64,000 nucleotides of DNA from Patulibacter sp050252545 (GTDB taxonomy: Bacteria > Actinomycetota > Thermoleophilia > Solirubrobacterales > Solirubrobacteraceae). Below, one piece after another: positions 8,327 to 16,962 of the stretch. The DNA lies in contig JBFWKS010000001.1 in the NCBI GenBank assembly GCA_050252545.1, forward strand, positions 5,052 through 69,051, written 5' to 3'. Under the pieces are notes generated by a model. It was not told the DNA's origin and searched no databases. It was given only the letters and a program-made list of their open reading frames with translations. The position numbers were made by a program, and so were the translations under genes. Position 1 is the stretch's first letter, and each line of letters opens with the position of its first letter.

Positions 8327-8659
8327 ATGCTCGGCACGACCTCCACGCCCGCCGGCCCGGACGCCCGCGGCGTCGCGGCGGACGCGGTGGTCGCCCTCGA
8401 CGCCCCGTGGGCGCTGCATCCCCAGGTCGCGCTGCGTCCCGAGCGGTTCGGCGCGCTGGCCTACCACTTCGGCACCCGCCGGCTGTCGTTCCTGAAGAGC
8501 CCGCGGCTGCTCGCCGTCGTGCGTGCCCTGGACGACGCGGCGACCGTCCGCCACGCCTGCCTGACCGCCGGCATCGACGAGCGCGAGCTGCCGACCTACC
8601 GTCGCGCGCTCGACACCCTCGCCCGCACCGACATGATCGTCCCCCGGGAGCCCCGATGA
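8327..8659 (+). CDS. mftB: Mycofactocin RiPP recognition protein MftB
   Basis: A 110-residue PqqD-like RiPP recognition element. MftB binds the MftA leader and presents it to the radical SAM enzyme MftC. The core is the winged-helix-like RRE with ALHPQVALRPERFGALAYHFGTRRLSFLKSP near residues 25-56, a conserved MftB signature, followed by helices rich in Arg and Leu. It overlaps mftC by 4 bp (ATGA), consistent with coupled translation and a stable B-C complex. Confidence 0.95.
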   Translation: MLGTTSTPAGPDARGVAADAVVALDAPWALHPQVALRPERFGALAYHFGTRRLSFLKSPRLLAVVRALDDAATVRHACLTAGIDERELPTYRRALDTLARTDMIVPREPR

Positions 8660-10140
8660 CCCCGCCCGCCCTCGCGGCCTCGGCGCCCGCCGGCGTCACG
8701 ACCGTCGCTCCCGCACCGTCCCCGGCGTCGCCCGACACCGGCCTCCCGACCCCGCCGGAGCGCCCGGTCGGACGGCTCGTCGACGAGTTCCAGTCCGGCC
8801 TCGACGCACCGATCTGCCTGACCTGGGAGCTGACCTACGCCTGCAACCTGGCGTGCGTGCACTGCCTGTCCTCGTCGGGACGCCGCGATCCGCGCGAGCT
8901 GTCGACGGCGGAGTGCACGGCCGTCATCGACGAGCTCCAGCGGATGCAGGTCTTCTACGTGAACATCGGCGGCGGTGAGCCGACGGTCCGCAAGGACTTC
9001 TGGGAGCTCGTCGACTACGCCACCGACCATCAGGTCGGGGTCAAGTTCTCGACCAACGGCTCGCGGATCGACGCCGACGTCGCCCGACGCCTCGCCTCCA
9101 GTGACTACGTCGACGTGCAGATCTCGCTGGACGGCGCGACGCCCGAGGTCAACGATCCCGTCCGCGGGCCCGGTACGTTCGACACCGCGATGACGGCGAT
9201 GGGTCACCTCCGCGACGCCGGGTTCTCCGGGTTCAAGCTGTCGGTCGTCTGCACCCGCCACAACATCCCGCAGCTGGACGCGTTCAAGGCGATCGCCGAC
9301 GAGTACGGCGCGCAGCTGCGCCTCACCCGGCTGCGCCCCTCCGGTCGCGGTGCCGACACGTGGGACGAGCTGCATCCGCTGCCGCACCAGCAGCGTGAGC
9401 TCTACGACTGGCTCGTCGCGCACGGTGACGACGTGCTCACCGGTGACTCGTTCTTCCACCTGGCCGCCTACGGTGACGCGCTTCCGGGACTGAATCTGTG
9501 CGGCGCCGGACGCGTGGTGTGCCTCATCGACCCCGTGGGTGACGTCTACGCGTGCCCGTTCGCGATCCACGACGAGTTCCTCGCCGGCAACGTCCGTGCC
9601 GACGGCGGGTTCCAGGGTGTGTGGCGCGAGTCGGAGCTGTTCCTCGAGCTGCGCGAGCCGCAGGCGGCGGGCGCGTGCAACTCCTGCCAGTTCTTCGACA
9701 GTTGCCGCGGCGGCTGCATGGCCGCCAAGTTCTTCACCGGTCTGCCGATGGACGGCCCCGACCCGGAGTGCGTGCTCGGTCACGGCGAGGAGCTCCTGAA
9801 GCAGCGCGGCGACGCGCTGCTGCCCAAGCCGTCGGTCGACCGGTCCAAGCGACTGTCCAAGCGCCAGCGCCTGGAGCGGGCCGCGGCGGAGCGCGGGATC
9901 ACCCTGCCACCGCAGACGGGCGAGACACCGCCACCGGACCTGCGCGCGATCACGCACGCACCCGACCGAGCGTGCGACGAGAGCCCGTTGGCGGGGTTCG
10001 CCGTGACGCCGCCCGACCGCCGACCGAACCAGGCGTGCGACGAGCGTCCGTCGGCCGCGCTCTCGGTGGAGGGCCACGACGTCCCGGTGGTGCATCCCGG
10101 CGCTGCGTCGTCGGGCACCCGTCGTCGCGCGGCGTCCTGA
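8656..10140 (+). CDS. mftC: Radical SAM mycofactocin maturase MftC, with C-terminal extension
   Basis: A 494-residue SPASM-domain radical SAM enzyme that oxidatively decarboxylates the C-terminal Tyr of MftA and forms the Val-Tyr carbon-carbon bond. The 4Fe-4S cluster that cleaves SAM is held by C63, C67 and C70 (CNLACVHC). The SPASM cysteines lie in LCGAG, VYACPF, ACNSCQFFDSCRGGC and PECVLG. Two oddities stand out. There is a proline/alanine-rich N-terminal arm of about 40 residues. There is also a roughly 100-residue C-terminal tail beyond the last SPASM cysteine, with two ACDE motifs (PDRACDESP and NQACDERP) in a disordered-looking, charged context. Ordinary MftC is about 100 residues shorter. 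The end overlaps mftD by one base. Confidence 0.95.
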   Translation: MTPPALAASAPAGVTTVAPAPSPASPDTGLPTPPERPVGRLVDEFQSGLDAPICLTWELTYACNLACVHCLSSSGRRDPRELSTAECTAVIDELQRMQVFYVNIGGGEPTVRKDFWELVDYATDHQVGVKFSTNGSRIDADVARRLASSDYVDVQISLDGATPEVNDPVRGPGTFDTAMTAMGHLRDAGFSGFKLSVVCTRHNIPQLDAFKAIADEYGAQLRLTRLRPSGRGADTWDELHPLPHQQRELYDWLVAHGDDVLTGDSFFHLAAYGDALPGLNLCGAGRVVCLIDPVGDVYACPFAIHDEFLAGNVRADGGFQGVWRESELFLELREPQAAGACNSCQFFDSCRGGCMAAKFFTGLPMDGPDPECVLGHGEELLKQRGDALLPKPSVDRSKRLSKRQRLERAAAERGITLPPQTGETPPPDLRAITHAPDRACDESPLAGFAVTPPDRRPNQACDERPSAALSVEGHDVPVVHPGAASSGTRRRAAS

Positions 10141-11342
10141 TGGCCAGTACCCACACGTGGTTCGAGTCGGTCGCCGAGGCGGAGCGCCGCGCGCGCAAGC
10201 GGCTGCCGTCGTCGGTGTACGGTGCGCTGACGGCCGGTGCCGAGGCGGGGATCACCCGCGAGGACAACCTGCGAGCGTTCGGTGAGCTGGGCGTCGTACC
10301 GCGGATCGCCACCGGTCTGAGCGGCACCCGCGACGCGGCGACGACGGTGATGGGCCAGGACATCGCGATGCCGGTGCTCGTGTCGCCGACCGGCGTGCAG
10401 GCGGTGCACCCGCAGGCCGAGGTCGCCGTCGGGCGGGCGGCGGCCGCTGCAGGTATCGCCCAGGGCCTCTCGTCGTTCGCGAGCAAGCGGCTGACCGACG
10501 TCGTCGCCGTCAACCCTCAGACGCTGTTCCAGGTGTACTGGTTGGGTGACCGTGACCGGATCGTCCAGATCCTCGACGACGCCCGGCGGGGCGGCGCGCG
10601 CGGGATCATCCTGACCCTCGACTGGACGTTCGCCCACCGTCGCGACTGGGGCAGCCCGGCGATCCCCGACGGCCTGGACCTGCGCACGATGATCCGGATG
10701 GCGCCCCAGGTGCTGCGCAGGCCGCGGTGGCTGCGCGACTACCTGCGTGACGGCGGGCCGCCGTCGCTGACCGTGCCGAACATGGCGCCCCCCGGCGGTG
10801 ACGCACCGACGTTCTTCGGTGCGTACGGCGAGTGGATGATGACCCCCGCGCCGACCTGGGACGACATCGCCTGGATGCGGAGCCAGTGGGACGGTCCGTT
10901 CCTCGTCAAGGGCATCTCGCACCCCGACGACGCGCGCCGGGCGGTACAGGCCGGGGCGAGCGCGATCTCGGTGTCCAACCACGGCGGCAACAACCTCGAC
11001 GGCACGCCGGCGACGATCCGGACGCTGCCCGCGATCGCCGACGCGGTCGGCGACGAGATCGAGGTGCTGCTCGACGGTGGCATCCGCCGCGGCAGCGACG
11101 TCGTCAAGGCCGTCGCGCTCGGTGCCCGTGCGGTGCTCGCCGGACGTGCGGTGCTGTGGGGCCTGGCCGCCGGCGGTCAGGCCGGCGTCGCCAACGTCCT
11201 GGAGATCCTGCGAGCCGGGATCGATGAGACGCTCAACGGCATCGGCCGCGCGTCGATTCACGATGTCACCCGCGACGATGTCGTCGTGCCCGACGGGTTC
11301 AGCCGCGTGCCCTCCCGCCCCGGAGCCGGATCGCGGACGTGA
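10140..11342 (+). CDS. mftD: FMN-dependent dehydrogenase MftD
   Basis: A 400-residue member of the FMN-dependent alpha-hydroxy-acid oxidase family. In the pathway MftD oxidatively deaminates the AHDP intermediate released by MftE to give the redox-active premycofactocin. Visible signatures: VSPTGVQAVHPQAEVAVGRAA, TLDWTFAHRRDW, LVKGISHPDDA, then VSNHGGNNLDGTPATI with the catalytic His, and LLDGGIRRGSDVVKAVALGA with the FMN phosphate-binding glycines. Length is typical. The ATG overlaps the mftC stop. Confidence 0.94.
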   Translation: MASTHTWFESVAEAERRARKRLPSSVYGALTAGAEAGITREDNLRAFGELGVVPRIATGLSGTRDAATTVMGQDIAMPVLVSPTGVQAVHPQAEVAVGRAAAAAGIAQGLSSFASKRLTDVVAVNPQTLFQVYWLGDRDRIVQILDDARRGGARGIILTLDWTFAHRRDWGSPAIPDGLDLRTMIRMAPQVLRRPRWLRDYLRDGGPPSLTVPNMAPPGGDAPTFFGAYGEWMMTPAPTWDDIAWMRSQWDGPFLVKGISHPDDARRAVQAGASAISVSNHGGNNLDGTPATIRTLPAIADAVGDEIEVLLDGGIRRGSDVVKAVALGARAVLAGRAVLWGLAAGGQAGVANVLEILRAGIDETLNGIGRASIHDVTRDDVVVPDGFSRVPSRPGAGSRT

Positions 11343-11468
11343 CCGGGTGATCGGGGCCGGGCGCGACGGGTGACCGCCGCCGGCCCGGGTGCTGCGACTC
11401 CCGCACCGCCCGCGATCCCCACACCGTCCCGCGCCTTCCGCCGCCGCGACCCCGACACCGTCCCGACC

Positions 11469-12161
11469 ATGGCGCACCTGTCCGACATCACCTCGCCCGA
11501 CCTTGCGCGTCGTCGGTCCGCGCTGCTGGTGGTGCCGGTGGGCGCGACCGAGCAGCACGGGCCCCACCTGCCGCTGACGACCGACACCGAGATCGCGACG
11601 GCGCTCGCCGACGGCCTCGACCGCGAGCGGGACGACGTCGTCGTGGCACCGGCGGTCGCGTTCGGCGCGAGCGGCGAGCACCAGGCCTTCCCCGGCACGC
11701 TGTCGATCGGAACCACCGCGACCGAGCTGTTGCTCCTCGAGCTCGGCCGGTCGGCGACCGAGACCTTCGACCGCGTGCTCTTCCTGTCGGCGCACGGCGG
11801 CAACGCCGAAGCGGTCAACGGCGCCACCGCACGCCTGCGCGAGGAGGGTCGTGACGTCCGCGCGTGGGCGCCACGGTGGGACGGCGATGCGCACGCCGGG
11901 CACGTCGAGACGTCGATCATGCTCGTGCTCGCGCCCGAGCGGGTCCGGGCGCACGCGGCGACCGTCGGCACGGTCGAGCCGCTCGGCGAGCTGCTGCCGC
12001 GGATGCGCCGTGAGGGTGTGGCGGGCGTCAGCGCCAACGGGGTCCTCGGCGACGCGACGACCGCGTCCGCCGACGCGGGTCGCACACTGCTGCGGGTCGC
12101 CGCGCAGGACCTGCGGGCCACCGTCGCCCGATGGGACGCGGAGCGGGTCGGTGTCGTCTAG
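11469..12161 (+). CDS. mftE: Mycofactocin peptidase MftE, creatininase family
   Basis: A 230-residue metal-dependent peptidase of the creatininase fold that cleaves the modified MftA to release the C-terminal dipeptide product. Metal and catalytic residues are visible in VPVGATEQHGPHLPL, TDTEIATAL, the FLSAHGGNAEAVN loop, and DAHAGHVETSIML. The ATG at 11469 (MAHLSDITSPDLA) is chosen because the fold starts there; an in-frame GTG at 11370 would add 33 Pro/Ala-rich residues that look non-native. No strong Shine-Dalgarno precedes either start. It overlaps mftF by 11 bp. Confidence 0.9.
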   Translation: MAHLSDITSPDLARRRSALLVVPVGATEQHGPHLPLTTDTEIATALADGLDRERDDVVVAPAVAFGASGEHQAFPGTLSIGTTATELLLLELGRSATETFDRVLFLSAHGGNAEAVNGATARLREEGRDVRAWAPRWDGDAHAGHVETSIMLVLAPERVRAHAATVGTVEPLGELLPRMRREGVAGVSANGVLGDATTASADAGRTLLRVAAQDLRATVARWDAERVGVV

Positions 12162-13755
12162 TACCGCCGGCCCGTCCGGACCGGCCGCGTGGATGCAACC
12201 GGTCGGCCGGGGCCCGGCGCGCGGTCGCGGCGACGGGGCGGCGCAGGCCACCCGCCCGGACGGCACCGATCCGCTGCCCGAGGGGTTCGGACTGGTCCTC
12301 GACCGCGACACCCGGCGCCACGCCGGAGGCACCGTGCTCGTCGGAGGATGGCCGCGGCGGGTCATACGGTTGCGGGCCGCCGGTGCCGCCGCGGTCGACA
12401 CGCTGCTGCGTGGCGAGCCGACGAGCCACGCGGGCCGGACGTTGGCCCGTCGGCTCGTCGACGCGGGGCTGGCGCACCCCGTACCGCCCGACGCCGGGGT
12501 GCCGCATCGCGTCGATCCGCGGATGCCGCAGGGCACTCCTCCCGCCGGCGGGCCGGCGCACGCCGGCCCGTCCGCGGATGGCCTCGCCTCAGCCGACGTG
12601 ACCGTCGTCATCCCGGTCCGTGACCGGCCGTCCGAGTTGGCCCGCTGTCTGGCCGCGCTCGGCGGTGACGTGGCCGTGGTCGTCGTCGACGACGGGTCGA
12701 GCGCTCCCGACGCGGTCCGGGCCGTGACCGACGCCGCCCATGCGACGCTCGTGCGCCGCGAGACCGGCGGCGGCCCGGCGGCCGCCCGCAACGAGGGCCT
12801 GCACCACGTCACCGCGCCGCTCGTCGCGTTCCTCGACAGCGACTGCGTGCCGCCCGCAGGGTGGCTCGCGCCCCTCGTCGGGCACCTGTCCGACCCGACC
12901 GTCGTGGCGGTCGCCCCGCGCGTCCGCGGTGCGGCGACCGGCGACACGACCGCGCGCCGGTGGGGGAGGGCACGATCGCCGCTCGACCTCGGTGGTCGGC
13001 CCGGACGGGTCGCCCCCGGCACGCCGATCGCCTACGTCCCGACCGCGGCGCTCGTCGTGCGTCGCGCGGCGCTCGCCGGCCAGGACGGCCCCTTCGACCC
13101 GGCGCTGCGCCACGGCGAGGACGTCGACCTGATCTGGCGCCTGCATGACGCGGGCGGCACGATCCGTTACGAGCCGGCCGTCGTCGTCGAGCACCACGAG
13201 CCCGCATCGTGGGCCGAGCTGCTCGTGCGGCGGTGGCGGTACGGCACGTCGGCCGGTCCGCTCGCCCGCCGTCACGGACGACGGCTCGCCCCGGTCGTCC
13301 TCGCGCCGGTCCCGACCGCGGCGGCCGTCGCCGCGCTCTCGGGTCGACCGCGGGCGGCGCTCGCGATCGCACTGGCACAGGGCATCCGGCGCGGCCGGCG
13401 CATCCAGCGGGCGGGCGCACCCGCGTGGTACGGGCCGCTCTGGTCGCTGCGCTCCGCCGTCCAGGCCACCGACGGGCTGGCCCGCACCGCGACGATGCTC
13501 GCCCCCGCGGCGCTCCCGGTGCTCGCGATCGCGCGACCGCGACTGGCACGGCGCGTCCTGGGGGCGGTCGTCACGGCACCGCTGGCGCGCTGGGCCGGGG
13601 CCCGCCGCGACGGCACCGCCGGGGGCCTCGGGCCGCTGCGCTGGGCCGCGGCGTCGATCGCCGACGACCTCGCGTACGGCCTCGGGGTGTGGGCGGGGGC
13701 GCGCCGCTCGCGCGACGCACGTGCCCTCCTGCCGGTGCGGGAGACGCCGGCGTGA
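12151..13755 (+). CDS. mftF: Mycofactocin glycosyltransferase MftF
   Basis: A 534-residue protein. The N-terminal 110 residues resemble the PqqD/MftB-like domain found in MftF (FGLVLDRDTRRHAGGTVLVGGWPRRVIRL). A family-2 glycosyltransferase domain starts near residue 150, with VTVVIPVRDRPSELARCL, VVVDDGS and the metal-binding LDSDC. The hydrophobic C-terminal half probably makes it membrane-associated. MftF adds the beta-1,4-glucan chain of mature mycofactocins. GTG 12151 is chosen because GGAG stands 7 bp upstream; an internal ATG at 12193 is the alternative. Confidence 0.92.
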   Translation: MSSSTAGPSGPAAWMQPVGRGPARGRGDGAAQATRPDGTDPLPEGFGLVLDRDTRRHAGGTVLVGGWPRRVIRLRAAGAAAVDTLLRGEPTSHAGRTLARRLVDAGLAHPVPPDAGVPHRVDPRMPQGTPPAGGPAHAGPSADGLASADVTVVIPVRDRPSELARCLAALGGDVAVVVVDDGSSAPDAVRAVTDAAHATLVRRETGGGPAAARNEGLHHVTAPLVAFLDSDCVPPAGWLAPLVGHLSDPTVVAVAPRVRGAATGDTTARRWGRARSPLDLGGRPGRVAPGTPIAYVPTAALVVRRAALAGQDGPFDPALRHGEDVDLIWRLHDAGGTIRYEPAVVVEHHEPASWAELLVRRWRYGTSAGPLARRHGRRLAPVVLAPVPTAAAVAALSGRPRAALAIALAQGIRRGRRIQRAGAPAWYGPLWSLRSAVQATDGLARTATMLAPAALPVLAIARPRLARRVLGAVVTAPLARWAGARRDGTAGGLGPLRWAAASIADDLAYGLGVWAGARRSRDARALLPVRETPA

Positions 13756-15275
13756 CCGTCGCCGCCGACCCCGCCGACCGCTACGACGTGATCGTGGTCG
13801 GCGCCGGGTCGTCGGGCTGCGTCCTCGCGACGCGGCTCACCGACGAGCCGGGCCGCCGCGTCCTGCTGCTCGAAGCCGGGGCGGTCCACCCGGACGAGGC
13901 GTCGTATCCGGCGGAGCTGCGCGACGAGCGGACGCTCCCGCAGGCCCCGCTGTGGGAGTACGAGGGCATCACCACCGGTCGGCCGGGGAAGGCGGGCCGG
14001 TCGAGCCGGGTCGTCCGCGGACGGGTGCTCGGCGGGTCGGGCGCGGTCAACGGGATGCTCTACCAGCGCGGCCTGCCCGAGGACTACGACCGCTGGGGCC
14101 TGGCGCGCTGGAGCGCCGCCGCGCTGGAGCCCGCCTTCGAGCGGGTCGAGCGGATCCCGATCCGCCGCCTCGGCCGCGAGCACTGGGCACCGAGCCACGT
14201 CGCCTTCCACGACGCCCTGCGCGAGCTCGGCCACCCGGTCAACCCCGACCCGTCACGCGCCGAGCACCAGGGCGTCGGCGCGACCGCACGCAACTCCGAC
14301 GGCGAGCGGAGGATGAGCGCTGCGCTCGCCTACCTGATGCCCGTCATCGGTCGGCAACAGCTCGCGGTGACGGGCGACGCGACGGTCGGCCGGGTCGCGG
14401 TCCGCAACGGTCGCGTCGTCGGGCTGGACGTGCGGATCGGCGGCCGCGACCGGCGGATCACGGCCGACGAGGTCGTGCTCGCGGCCGGCGCGATCGAGAC
14501 CCCGCAGATCCTCGTCCGGTCCGGCATCGGCGCGCCGGACGACCTGCGGCGGCTCGGGATCACGCCCACCGTCGGGCTGCCGGGCGTCGGCCGCAACCTC
14601 ACCGACCATCCGTCGGTCGTCGTCGCGGTCCGCCTGCGACCCGAGGTGCGTCGTGGCGACCTGCGCTTCCTCGTCGGGCTCGTCGCCACCTCCGGCCACG
14701 CCCAGCGACACGGTGGGCGGAGCGACCTGCAGACCCTCGTGATGTCGGGCCCGTACGTCGCCGACGACGGTGCCCGCCTACCACCCGCCGACGACCCGCG
14801 GACCGTCGACGCGATCCTCACCCCGATCCTCAACGCGCCCGAGAGCGTCGGCCGGATCGAGATCCGCAGCGCCGACGGGTCGCGCCCGCCACGGATCCAC
14901 TACCGCTACCTGGAGGCGCCGGGCGACCGCGAGCGCCTGCGTGAGGCGGTGCGGACCGCCGTCGACGTCGTCGAGCATCCGGCGTTCGCCCCGCTCGTTG
15001 CCGACGACGCCGGCGTGCCCGTCCCCGCCATCCGAGAGGACGACGCCGCACTCGACGCGTGGATCGCCGGCGCGCTGCGCACCACGCTCCACGGCTGCGG
15101 CACCTGCCGGATGGGACCCGACGACGACCCCGACGCGGTCGTCGACGATCGCTGTCGCGTGCGCGGGGTCGACGGCCTGCGGATCGTCGACCTGTCGATC
15201 GTCCCGCGGGTCCCGACCGCTCCGCCGAACGCCACCGCGATGGCGATCGCCGAGCACGCCGCGACGTGGATCTGA
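13752..15275 (+). CDS. mftG: GMC-family oxidoreductase MftG
   Basis: A 507-residue FAD-dependent GMC oxidoreductase. MftG links reduced mycofactocin (mycofactocinol) to the respiratory chain. Signatures: YDVIVVGAGSSGCVLATRL with the FAD Rossmann motif near residue 12, VVRGRVLGGSGAVNGMLYQRG, LAAGAIETPQILVRSGIG, and the C-terminal LHGCGTCRMG with the active-site region, followed by IVDLSIVPRVPTAPPNATAMAIAE. The GTG start overlaps the mftF stop by 3 bp, and this is the last gene of the tightly coupled mft operon. Confidence 0.93.
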   Translation: MTVAADPADRYDVIVVGAGSSGCVLATRLTDEPGRRVLLLEAGAVHPDEASYPAELRDERTLPQAPLWEYEGITTGRPGKAGRSSRVVRGRVLGGSGAVNGMLYQRGLPEDYDRWGLARWSAAALEPAFERVERIPIRRLGREHWAPSHVAFHDALRELGHPVNPDPSRAEHQGVGATARNSDGERRMSAALAYLMPVIGRQQLAVTGDATVGRVAVRNGRVVGLDVRIGGRDRRITADEVVLAAGAIETPQILVRSGIGAPDDLRRLGITPTVGLPGVGRNLTDHPSVVVAVRLRPEVRRGDLRFLVGLVATSGHAQRHGGRSDLQTLVMSGPYVADDGARLPPADDPRTVDAILTPILNAPESVGRIEIRSADGSRPPRIHYRYLEAPGDRERLREAVRTAVDVVEHPAFAPLVADDAGVPVPAIREDDAALDAWIAGALRTTLHGCGTCRMGPDDDPDAVVDDRCRVRGVDGLRIVDLSIVPRVPTAPPNATAMAIAEHAATWI

Positions 15276-15293
15276 CCGACGAGCGGGCCACGG

Positions 15294-15310
15294 ACGGGTC
15301 TCAGGGCCCG
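15294..15310. terminator. Possible weak hairpin after mftG
   Basis: Six-bp arms CGGGCC and GGCCCG stand 19 bp past the mftG stop. The stem is short and there is no T-tract, so the next gene could still receive read-through from the mft operon. Confidence 0.3.
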
Positions 15311-15346
15311 GTTCGCGATCCGACCGGCCCATAGACTCCCGCAGAC

Positions 15347-15910
15347 GTGCTCCTGCGCCACGAACACCTGCTCGACGGGCTCGTCACGCTCTTCCTGGCC
15401 GAGGGCTTCCGGCAGTTCCGGGTCGCGGACCTCGCCGCGCGGATGAAGTGCTCCAAGTCGACGCTCTACGCGCTGGGCGACAGCAAGGAGCGGGTGACCG
15501 TCGCGGTCGTCGCACGGTTCTTCCAGACCGCGACGCGGTTCGTCGAGGGACGCACCGCTCAGCATCCACCGGGCCCCGAGCGGGTCGCCGCGTACCTGGC
15601 GGCCGTCGCCGACGCCCTGCGGCCGGCGTCGGCGCGGTTCATGGAGGACCTGGCCGAGGACCCCGCGACGCGGCGGATCTACGAGCGCAACACCACCCAG
15701 GCCGCCAGCCGTGTCCGCGAGCTCATCGCCGAGGGCGTGGCGTCCGGGGAGTTCCGCGACGTCCACTCCGAGTTCGCCGCCGACGCCGTCGCGTCCACGA
15801 TGGCCCGGATCCAGCGGGGCGAGGTGCGCCGCCACACCGGGCTGCGCGACGCCGAGGCGTACGAGGAGCTGACCGCGCTCCTGCTCCGCGGGATCCGCTC
15901 GCCGGGCTGA
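15347..15910 (+). CDS. TetR-family regulator
   Basis: A 187-residue TetR-type regulator. The N-terminal HTH spans about residues 8-50 (FRQFRVADLAARMKCSKSTLYAL, with the Y as usual in the recognition-helix turn). An all-helical ligand domain follows (YLAAVADALRPASARFMEDLAEDPATRRIYERN). The GTG at 15347 gives a full HTH with no extension. It lies 71 bp after mftG in the same direction and so could control or be read from the mft operon; it also faces the SDR and acyl-CoA dehydrogenase genes. The ligand is unknown. Confidence 0.8.
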   Translation: MLLRHEHLLDGLVTLFLAEGFRQFRVADLAARMKCSKSTLYALGDSKERVTVAVVARFFQTATRFVEGRTAQHPPGPERVAAYLAAVADALRPASARFMEDLAEDPATRRIYERNTTQAASRVRELIAEGVASGEFRDVHSEFAADAVASTMARIQRGEVRRHTGLRDAEAYEELTALLLRGIRSPG

Positions 15911-15983
15911 GAGCGGCATCGGCGGCGGAGCGGCGGGCCCGGACCGATGGGCGGCGGCAGAACCTTCCAGGGGGTGACGGTTC

Positions 15984-16087
15984 GTGACGCCACCCCCGCG
16001 GTGATGCCTCCCGTGGTGACGCCACCCCGGTGGTGGCTCGTGCCACCCCCGGTGACGCCACCCCCGGTGACGCAACCCCCGGTGGCG
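15984..16087. repeat. 15-bp GC-rich tandem repeat between convergent genes
   Basis: About six to seven copies of a degenerate 15-bp unit, consensus GTGACGCCACCCCCG. Units are clearest at 15984, 16016, 16052, 16067 and 16082, and the last three are spaced exactly 15 bp. Each contains GGTG-N4-CACC, so each can form a small hairpin. The array sits between the stops of the TetR gene and the convergent SDR. Read on the minus strand it would encode GVASP repeats, but in a frame unlike the neighbouring gene, so I treat it as non-coding. Confidence 0.75.
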
Positions 16088-16093
16088 GTCGGG

Positions 16094-16858
16094 TCAGCGC
16101 GGCGCCATCCGCAGGGCGCCGTCCAGCCGGATGACCTCGCCGTTGAGCATCGCGTTGGTGGCGATGTGCTCGACCAGGTCGGCGTACTCGGCGGGATCGC
16201 CGAGCCGCGCGGGGAACGGCACCGTGCCGCCCAGGCTGTCCTGCGCGGCCTGCGGCAGGCCGGCGAGCATCGGGGTGGCGAAGAGCCCCGGTGCGATCGT
16301 CACCGCGCGGATGCCGTAGCGCGACAGCTCGCGCGCGACCGGCAGCGTCAGACCGACGACGCCACCCTTGGACGCCGAGTAGGCGACCTGGCCGACCTGC
16401 CCGTCGTAGGCGGCGATCGACGCGGTCGACACGAGCACGCCGCGCTCGCCGGTACGGGCGTCGGGCTCGTTGTCGCGCATCGCCTGGGCGCTCAGACGCA
16501 GCACGTTGATGGTGCCGATCAGGTTGACCTGGATGACCTTGGCGAAGTCCGCAAGCTCGGTTGCGGCGTCGCGACCGAGGAGCTTCGTCGGGTTGCCCAG
16601 GCCGGCGCACACCACCGCGATCCGCAGGCCACCGTCGGCTTCGGACGCCAGTGCGACCGCGGCCTCGACGCTGCCGGGGTCGGTCACGTCGGTGACCTGC
16701 GCGACCGCGCCGATCTCGTCGGCGAGCGCCTGCGCGCGGTCACCGGCCAGGTCGGCGATCACGACGTGCGCGCCCTCGCTCGCGAGCCGGCGGGCGGTCG
16801 CCTCGCCGAGTCCCGACGCGCCGCCGAAGACGATCGCGCCTGCTCCTTGGATCTGCAT
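16094..16858 (-). CDS. SDR, 3-hydroxyacyl-CoA-dehydrogenase-type-2-like
   Basis: A 254-residue classical SDR. The glycine motif is VFGGASGLGEATARRL near residues 10-25, NAD selection is suggested by IADLAGDRAQ, the active-site serine lies in VSTASIAAYDGQVGQ, and YSASK carries the catalytic Tyr and Lys. The overall pattern, including AAYDGQVGQVAYSASKGGV and the late VPFPARLGDPAEYADLV, matches HSD10/3-hydroxyacyl-CoA dehydrogenase type 2. These enzymes do the third step of beta-oxidation and also act on steroids. AAGGAG lies 7 bp before the ATG. It is 104 bp downstream of the acyl-CoA dehydrogenase on the same strand and likely co-transcribed. Confidence 0.88.
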   Translation of the reverse strand: MQIQGAGAIVFGGASGLGEATARRLASEGAHVVIADLAGDRAQALADEIGAVAQVTDVTDPGSVEAAVALASEADGGLRIAVVCAGLGNPTKLLGRDAATELADFAKVIQVNLIGTINVLRLSAQAMRDNEPDARTGERGVLVSTASIAAYDGQVGQVAYSASKGGVVGLTLPVARELSRYGIRAVTIAPGLFATPMLAGLPQAAQDSLGGTVPFPARLGDPAEYADLVEHIATNAMLNGEVIRLDGALRMAPR

Positions 16859-16962
16859 CTGTGGTGCTCCTTGGGTCGGGCGGGACGTCGAGATCCCGCG
16901 CAGAGATGGTGTGGGAGACGCGGACCCGCCCGTGGCGGTCGGCGCTCCGGAGTGCCGTGGGG

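Noticed and set aside
9961..10050. CRISPR-like or dispersed repeat at the two ACDE motifs
   Set aside because: There are only two imperfect copies, without regular spacing, inside a coding frame.
9780..13022. A 1080-codon open frame on the minus strand across the mft genes
   Set aside because: It is antisense to mftC through mftF and its composition is typical of third-position GC shadows.
15723..16610. Minus-strand frame with GVASP pentapeptide repeats
   Set aside because: It overlaps the well-supported SDR in another frame; the repeat is best read as non-coding tandem DNA.
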